Positions 59,045-64,000 of a stretch of DNA of 64,000 nucleotides are shown one piece after another. Under the pieces are notes generated by a model. That model was not told the origin of the DNA. It did not search any database and was given only the letters and a program-made list of their open reading frames with translations. Positions within the stretch are counted from its first letter, which is position 1. Every line of letters begins with the position of its first letter. The translations under genes and the position numbers were made by a program. The stretch is from positions 1-64,000 of the forward strand of contig CAJUMJ010000004.1 in assembly GCA_910587095.1 (NCBI GenBank), in the 5' to 3' direction. The DNA comes from an uncultured Lachnospiraceae bacterium (GTDB lineage: Bacteria; Bacillota; Clostridia; Lachnospirales; Lachnospiraceae).

Positions 59045-59611
59045 TCAGTCACTCCTCCTGTCTACATACACCTCGCAGCCGCATCGGCCGCCTTCCTTGA
59101 CATGGTACAACACTTTCCTCGCCTGCTCATACAGCTCCCTGTAACTCCCGCCGGATTCTCCAAGCGCTGCTCCCGCACTGAGCGTAACCTGCGGAAGTCC
59201 CCTCCCGTTGTGCAAGAGCCTGTCGTTTACTATGGCAATCCGTCGTCTGATACCGCTCACCTGGTCAGCCGAAAGCCCCACTATCCAAATGCCGAAGCTA
59301 TCCTCCGTAAGCCTCCCAATGACGTCCCCCGCACGAAAATTCTCCCGCAGAACATCAAATACCGCCTGCAAAACCCGGTCGCCCGTCTCCCTGCCGAAGC
59401 TCTCGTTGATCCTCCTCATACAGTCTACATCCACCAAAAGAAGACAGCCATTCCCCTGGCTGTCCGCCAACACACTTTCCACTTTTTTCTGAAAAGCTCT
59501 TTTAGTAACCGCACCCGTCAGTTTATCCCTCTCTCCGGGCCCGCAGCCGCTCCCCGCCACTCTCGTCCGGGGCTTTTTATCCGCCTGGATGCGCCGCAGT
59601 ATATTTAACAA
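59045..59611 (-). CDS. GGDEF-fold protein with broken signature
   Basis: 188 residues from a TTG start after AAGGAGG. The fold of a diguanylate cyclase domain is recognisable (DKLTGAVTKRAFQKKVESVL, LLLVDVDCMRRINESFGRET), but the GGDEF loop reads LTEDSF, so cyclase activity is unlikely. No sensor or TM region precedes the domain. It ends two bases before the PurF-like start, so the two are cotranslated. It may bind a nucleotide or the partner protein. Confidence 0.7.
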   Translation of the reverse strand: MLNILRRIQADKKPRTRVAGSGCGPGERDKLTGAVTKRAFQKKVESVLADSQGNGCLLLVDVDCMRRINESFGRETGDRVLQAVFDVLRENFRAGDVIGRLTEDSFGIWIVGLSADQVSGIRRRIAIVNDRLLHNGRGLPQVTLSAGAALGESGGSYRELYEQARKVLYHVKEGGRCGCEVYVDRRSD

Positions 59612-59679
59612 CGCCGTTCCTCCTTCGTCTCCCCCTCTCTCATCTTACTGTAAGTTCACGCAGTTTGCAAATATATTTT

Positions 59680-61182
59680 TCACGCCCTGCACCATTTAAG
59701 GTCAACGGTTTTTTCTGCGGAATCGGGCTTAGATTTTCGGTTAGTCAAGAGGCATACGCACTCCACCCCCGTCGTCCAGGGGAACTGGTCTATGGCCACG
59801 CATCTTTCCGCCTCATACCCCCGCGAGAGAAACACCTCGAGATCTCTCGCCAGGCTGCTCGCCTTGCAGGATATATACAAAATATGCGCCACGCCGTAAC
59901 CGATAATTTTTGAAAGCGCTTTCGGGTGCACGCCGTCTCTGGGCGGGTCAAGAATAATCACATCCGGCTTCTCCTCGATTTCATCCAGCACTTTCAATAC
60001 GTCTCCCGCGATAAAGTTGCAGTTATGTAAACCATTTAGCTCCGCGTTCTTTCTCGCCGCCAAAACGGCCTCCTCCACAATCTCCACACCGATCACTTTC
60101 TTTGCCACGGGCGCCATAAGCTGGGCGATCGTGCCGGTGCCGCTGTACAAGTCGTAGACGACTTTATCCTTCCGTAAAGCTTCATCCTCGCCGGGAGCAT
60201 CGCAAAGATACCTCGCGATATATTCCCTCGCCGTGCGGTAGAGCACCTCCGCGCCCATACTGTTTGTCTGGAAAAAGGAAAAGGCTGATATTTTAAACTT
60301 TAATCCGAGGAGCTCTTCGTAAAAGTAATCCTGCCCGTAGAGGACGCGCGTCTCGTCGCTTCTCACCACATCCGCCACCGCATCGTTTCTGATATGCAAA
60401 ACACCCACAATCCGGCCGTCCAAGGAAAGCGCCAGCAACCGTTCCTTCAGGCCATCCAGTATCTCCTGCTCTTCCATACCGCCCTCCACCGTCTCACCTT
60501 TCATTTGGCTTGTTGTGACAAGCGCAATCAGTATTTCCCCTGTCCTCGTCGCCCTGCGTACGAGAAGATGGCGCAGATATCCGGTATGGCGCAGTCTGTG
60601 ATAAAAGGAAATGCCGATACCCTGCTCCTGCTGCGCCGCAAAATAGTCCCTGACGCAGCGCAGGATTCTCCGGTAGTCCTCCTCCACAATCCGGCATTCC
60701 GTCACCGACACAATATCGTAAAAGCTTCCGCGCTTGTGCATACCGAGGGCCAGCGGCCCGTCCTTCACCTCGTCGCCAAACGTAAATTCCATCTTATTTC
60801 TGTAGCCGTAAACCGCGGGGCTTTCCTTTATTTTCTCAAACCGGCACTCTGTATCCTGGGAAGCGAGCACAGGCGCAAGCAGCCGCCTGACCTGTCCCTC
60901 TTTTACCGCCAGGCTCTCCTCATACGGAAAAGACAGATACGTGCATCCGCCGCAGCTTCCAAAATGCGGGCAAGGACTTTTAGTCTCCGCAGGCGAAGGT
61001 TCCAGCACTTCCAAAAGCCTGCCCTCGTACTTTCCGTTACGCGCCTTGTTCACCGCCGCCCGGACCTTCTGTCCCGGCAAGGCATTTTTCACCGTGCAGA
61101 CGCCGTCTTCACAAATCACAATTCCCTTATTCGGGAAATCCATCCGCTCTACAATCCCTTCGATTATTTGTCCTTTCTTCAC
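59680..61182 (-). CDS. rlmD: 23S rRNA (uracil-C5)-methyltransferase, RlmD/RlmCD family
   Basis: SAM-dependent enzyme making m5U in 23S rRNA. TRAM domain at the start, [4Fe-4S] motif CPHFGSCGGCTYLSF near 70-85, and methyltransferase domain with VYDLYSGTGTIAQLMAP, ILDPPRDGVHPKALSKI and ISCKASSLARDL (catalytic Cys). The start is uncertain: GTG at 61182 has GGAGG five bases upstream, giving 500 residues; ATG at 61194 and GTG at 61197 lack a ribosome site. Confidence 0.9.
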   Translation of the reverse strand: MKKGQIIEGIVERMDFPNKGIVICEDGVCTVKNALPGQKVRAAVNKARNGKYEGRLLEVLEPSPAETKSPCPHFGSCGGCTYLSFPYEESLAVKEGQVRRLLAPVLASQDTECRFEKIKESPAVYGYRNKMEFTFGDEVKDGPLALGMHKRGSFYDIVSVTECRIVEEDYRRILRCVRDYFAAQQEQGIGISFYHRLRHTGYLRHLLVRRATRTGEILIALVTTSQMKGETVEGGMEEQEILDGLKERLLALSLDGRIVGVLHIRNDAVADVVRSDETRVLYGQDYFYEELLGLKFKISAFSFFQTNSMGAEVLYRTAREYIARYLCDAPGEDEALRKDKVVYDLYSGTGTIAQLMAPVAKKVIGVEIVEEAVLAARKNAELNGLHNCNFIAGDVLKVLDEIEEKPDVIILDPPRDGVHPKALSKIIGYGVAHILYISCKASSLARDLEVFLSRGYEAERCVAIDQFPWTTGVECVCLLTNRKSKPDSAEKTVDLKWCRA

Positions 61183-61204
61183 TCCAACCTCCATCACGTA
61201 ACAA

Positions 61205-61233
61205 GGCGGCGCAAATCATAAATTTACGCCGCC
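61205..61233 (-). terminator. GC-rich hairpin between the acidic membrane gene and rlmD
   Basis: GGCGGCG (61205-61211) pairs with CGCCGCC (61227-61233), extended by AAAT/ATTT. Only a weak TTGTT follows on the minus strand. It could be a partial terminator or leader fold for rlmD. Confidence 0.45.
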
Positions 61234-61263
61234 CCACCATCTCAACTTTTTTATAAAACCGGT

Positions 61264-61542
61264 TTACTCGCCCGTCTCTTCATCCTCGTCTTCGTCCTCA
61301 AAAAAATCGTCATCGAAATCGTCGTCAAAATTATCCTCAAACTCTTCAAGATAATCCGGTGTCAGGCAACGATATACAGCATACGCAATGGCAGCCACCG
61401 CTGCAACTGCACCGATCACGGCAAATATCCACAGTACCTTATTGCACTCTTTCTCCTCCTCATGCTTCTTTCCGAGAAGTTCATTCACTCTCGTACCGTC
61501 CATGATCTCATCCAATTTATTCAAAATCTCCTTTTTGCTCAT
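61264..61542 (-). CDS. Small acidic single-TM protein, DUF4366-like
   Basis: 92 residues from the ATG at 61542 (GAGAGGG upstream); the longer frame begins in the promoter region. N-terminal amphipathic helix MSKKEILNKLDEIMDG, a Lys/Glu stretch, one TM near 36-58 (VLWIFAVIGAVAAVAAIAYA) and a C-terminal tail of Asp/Glu/Phe only (EDEDEDEETGE end). From memory this resembles DUF4366-type small proteins of Lachnospiraceae. Function unknown. Confidence 0.6.
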   Translation of the reverse strand: MSKKEILNKLDEIMDGTRVNELLGKKHEEEKECNKVLWIFAVIGAVAAVAAIAYAVYRCLTPDYLEEFEDNFDDDFDDDFFEDEDEDEETGE

Positions 61543-61660
61543 GCTGTAGCCCTCTCTTTCCCTTGCGTTGTGACCGCGCTCATCTCCACAGTGCAAACTC
61601 AAAAACCTGGAGTTTTCCCGTCCGCGGGCTGTCTGCGCTCCGGTCATTGTCATCGCGTAT

Positions 61661-61669
61661 AGTATACCA
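61661..61669 (-). promoter_or_regulatory. Extended -10 promoter before the acidic membrane gene
   Basis: Minus strand TGG-TATACT (61661-61669) fits an extended -10 element. No good -35 is visible at 17 bases. It lies about 120 bases before the ATG at 61542. Confidence 0.4.
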
Positions 61670-61737
61670 CGTCTGCTCAGATTTTACCACATCTGAATAT
61701 CTTATTTTATGAAAAATATAGAAATTATATTCCTATT

Positions 61738-64000
61738 TTATATTTTCTGAAGTTTTGCGAAACCCGCGTACATGATCTTTTGTCCCGCCTCGTCGAAAAT
61801 CACCGTCACCTGGCTGTCCCTGGGGCCCGGCTCAATCTTTAAGACTGTACCCTCACCGTACCGGGCATGGCGCACCCGGTCGCCTGCCTCATAGCCGATC
61901 TTTCCTGACGCACCCGGCTCGGAAACTGCCTTTGTCCCGGCCGCTTTTCCTCCGGAAGAAAATGGATTTCCTCCCACCGTAACCGGTGTCTTCCCCGCGC
62001 CCCGCCTGATGGGAACCGCCACAGGCTTTTTTCTAGCCGTGTAGGCGTCGGGGGTTGCCGCATAGGGCTTTACCGGTTCGGAAAAAGGTTTTGTTGCCGC
62101 CGCGTAGGGTCTGGCCTGCAGGCGGTTTCTCTCCGGCGAATCCTCGTCGTAGATCTCCTCTTTCTTTGGCAGACGGCCAACCGGCGTATTGTCCAAAAGA
62201 GACGGCGGAATTTCCCTCACAAAACGGCTGACGGGGTTGTACTGCGTCTCCCCTCGCACCATGCGCTTTCTCGCGCAGGTAAGCGTGAGCACCTCCTTTG
62301 CCCTTGTAATACCCACATAAGCCAGGCGTCTTTCCTCCTCGATTTCCATCGGGTCATCCGCCGTGATGCTCATATAGCTGGGGAACATGCCGTCCTCCAT
62401 ACCTGCCAGATAAACATGCCCAAATTCCAGTCCCTTGGCGCTGTGCAGAGTCATGAGAAGCACCCGGTCGCTGTCCCCGTCCACACGGTCAATATCCGCC
62501 ACAAGAGCCACTTCCTCCAGAAATTCGCTCAAGGCCGGCTCCTCTTTCTCCTCCTCGTAAGCCACCACTTTATTGACCAGCTCCTCGATATTTTCAACGC
62601 GGTCTGCAGCATCCTCCTCGTCGGACTCCTCCAGCTCTTTCAGATATCCTGTCAGATCTAGCACATCCTTTACGAGCTCCGCCAGACTGTAGAACTCCGC
62701 CTTACTCCGAAAGCTCTGTATCATTGTCACAAAAGGTTTCAGCTTGGAAGCGCTTCGCCCGATAGTAGCGATCTGATCCGCCTCCCTCAGCGCGTCATAG
62801 AAGCTTATCCCCAACTCATCCGCGTATTCCTGCACCCTCAAAATCGTCGCCGCTCCTATGCCGCGTCTTGGCACATTGATGATCCGCTTCACCGCCACAT
62901 CGTCCTTGCCGTTGTCGATGGTTTTCAGATAAGCCAGCACATCCTTGATCTCTCTTCTGGAATAGAAGTTTGTGCCTCCTATCACATCGTAGGGAATACC
63001 TTCCATGATAAAGCGCTCCTCAAGCAGGCGGGCCTGGGCGTTCGTGCGGTAGAGCACGGCGCAGTCCCCGTAGGATATCCGCTCCGTTTTCTTCTTTTTT
63101 GCCACATCCCCCGCAATAAACTCAGCCTCCTCAAAAGCCGAATCAAACTGCTTGAAGCAGATGCGGTTTCCCTCCTGTTTGTCCGTCCAGAGCGCCTTTT
63201 CCTTTCGCCCTCTGTTGTTTTTAATGACCGCGTTGGCCGCGTCCAAAACGACCTGCGTGGAACGGTAATTCTGTTCCAGCTTCACCACACAGGCGTCGGG
63301 ATATACCTTCTCAAAGTCCAGAATATTGCGTATGTTGGCTCCCCTGAACTTATAGATAGACTGATCGTCATCCCCCACCACGCAAAGGTTTCTGCGCCCC
63401 TTGGCCAGAAGCCTGATCAGTTCAAACTGTGCGGTGTTCGTATCCTGATACTCGTCCACCATAATATAGCGGAACCGATCCTGATAGGAGGAAAGCACCT
63501 GCGCGTCCGTCTTAAAAAGCTCCACTGTCTTCATGATGAGGTCGTCAAAGTCAAGCGCGTTATTCTTCTTTAAAGTCGCCTGATATTCCCTGTAAGCCTT
63601 GGCAATCCTGCTTCCGTTATAGTCGTAGCCATTTTGCATCTCGTATTCCTGCGGATCGATCAGTTCGTCCTTTGCGGAGGAGATGGCTCCTAAAATCGTC
63701 CTCTCCTTGAGCATCTTCGTGTCAATCTGCAGCTTTTTGCAGACTTCCTTCATGATGCTCTTCTGGTCGTCCGTATCGTAGATCGTAAAGTGATTGTCGT
63801 AGCCCAATCTGTCTATATATCTGCGCAAGATCCGCACACAAGTGGAATGGAAGGTGGATACCCATACCTGCTCCGCGCCGAAGCCGACGATTTTATCCAC
63901 ACGTTCCCGCATCTCCCCCGCCGCCTTATTGGTGAAAGTGATGGCCAGAATATGATAGGGCGCCACACCTGCCTGATCCATCAAGTATGCCACCCTGTGC
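61738..64000 (-). CDS. pcrA: ATP-dependent DNA helicase PcrA (UvrD family), 5' end outside window
   Basis: 3'-5' helicase for repair and replication restart. The frame is open to base 64000 (HRVAYLMDQAG), so the N-terminus with Walker A is missing. Visible motifs: AITFTNKAAGEMRERV (Ia), STFHSTCVRIL (Ib-like), VDEYQDTNTAQFELI (II), VVGDDDQSIYKFRGA (III), LEQNYRST (IV), VLLMTLHSAKGLEFGHVYLA (V) and EERRLAYVGITRAKEVLTLT (VI). After a variable Pro/Lys region the C-terminal Tudor-like domain (GDRVRHARYGEGTVLKI) is intact. No clear terminator follows. Confidence 0.96.
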   Translation of the reverse strand, partial: HRVAYLMDQAGVAPYHILAITFTNKAAGEMRERVDKIVGFGAEQVWVSTFHSTCVRILRRYIDRLGYDNHFTIYDTDDQKSIMKEVCKKLQIDTKMLKERTILGAISSAKDELIDPQEYEMQNGYDYNGSRIAKAYREYQATLKKNNALDFDDLIMKTVELFKTDAQVLSSYQDRFRYIMVDEYQDTNTAQFELIRLLAKGRRNLCVVGDDDQSIYKFRGANIRNILDFEKVYPDACVVKLEQNYRSTQVVLDAANAVIKNNRGRKEKALWTDKQEGNRICFKQFDSAFEEAEFIAGDVAKKKKTERISYGDCAVLYRTNAQARLLEERFIMEGIPYDVIGGTNFYSRREIKDVLAYLKTIDNGKDDVAVKRIINVPRRGIGAATILRVQEYADELGISFYDALREADQIATIGRSASKLKPFVTMIQSFRSKAEFYSLAELVKDVLDLTGYLKELEESDEEDAADRVENIEELVNKVVAYEEEKEEPALSEFLEEVALVADIDRVDGDSDRVLLMTLHSAKGLEFGHVYLAGMEDGMFPSYMSITADDPMEIEEERRLAYVGITRAKEVLTLTCARKRMVRGETQYNPVSRFVREIPPSLLDNTPVGRLPKKEEIYDEDSPERNRLQARPYAAATKPFSEPVKPYAATPDAYTARKKPVAVPIRRGAGKTPVTVGGNPFSSGGKAAGTKAVSEPGASGKIGYEAGDRVRHARYGEGTVLKIEPGPRDSQVTVIFDEAGQKIMYAGFAKLQKI

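Overview
The window reads as a chromosomal segment of a motile, spore-forming member of the Clostridia, most likely Lachnospiraceae. The reasons are Firmicutes-type gene content (codY, sigK, gpr, spoIIP, cheC/cheD, fliY, a sigma-D type fliA), strong GGAGG ribosome sites with frequent GTG/TTG starts, and gene order close to Bacillus subtilis. Almost everything is on the minus strand. The only clear plus-strand gene is rpsT. No prophage, transposase, CRISPR array, rRNA or tRNA was seen.

Layout, read in transcription order (high to low coordinates). 64000-59680: pcrA (5' end outside the window), a small acidic membrane protein, rlmD. 59611-55738: an apparent four-gene operon of a GGDEF-fold protein with a broken signature, a PurF-like protein without its N-terminal catalytic Cys, a zinc-ribbon membrane protein and a TPM-domain membrane protein. 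55681-49664: the conserved block rpsT / gpr - spoIIP - lepA - hemW. 49400-47607: sigK followed by a degenerate HD-GYP-like protein. 47257-41460: comM, dprA, topA, codY. 41282-2837: one large flagellar and chemotaxis cluster. 2605-744: rpsB-tsf. 438-1: an edge-truncated DUF6075-like gene.

The flagellar cluster runs flgB flgC fliE fliF fliG fliH fliI fliJ motE-like fliK flgD (TIGR02530-like) flgE // flbD motA motB fliL fliM fliY cheY fliO fliP fliQ fliR flhB flhA flhF flhG ycgR cheB cheA cheW cheC cheD (2-TM protein) fliA fapA (105-aa protein) DUF6115-like (LysM/MltG-N-like) mcp. It carries rod, hook, MS ring, C ring, export gate and ATPase, stator, chemotaxis core, a c-di-GMP brake and the flagellar sigma factor. 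codY at one end and rpsB-tsf at the other match the B. subtilis fla/che context. An intrinsic terminator followed by sigma-D-like and sigma-A-like promoters splits the cluster between flgE and flbD, and a second sigma-D-like site lies before fliK.

The less explained content is: the envelope-type gene set at the distal end of the cluster (2-TM protein, FapA, 105-aa protein, SwrB-like DUF6115 protein, catalytic-domain-less MltG-like protein); a 23-methionine linker in FliY; the operon of PurF-like, GGDEF-like, zinc-ribbon and TPM proteins; two intergenic palindromic repeat families (ends GTAAC-R-GTTC at 35025 and 47439; a three-way-junction element at 49524 and 55095); and a terminator that shares its DNA with the rpsB promoter. 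Promoter, terminator and start calls were made by eye and are predictions.
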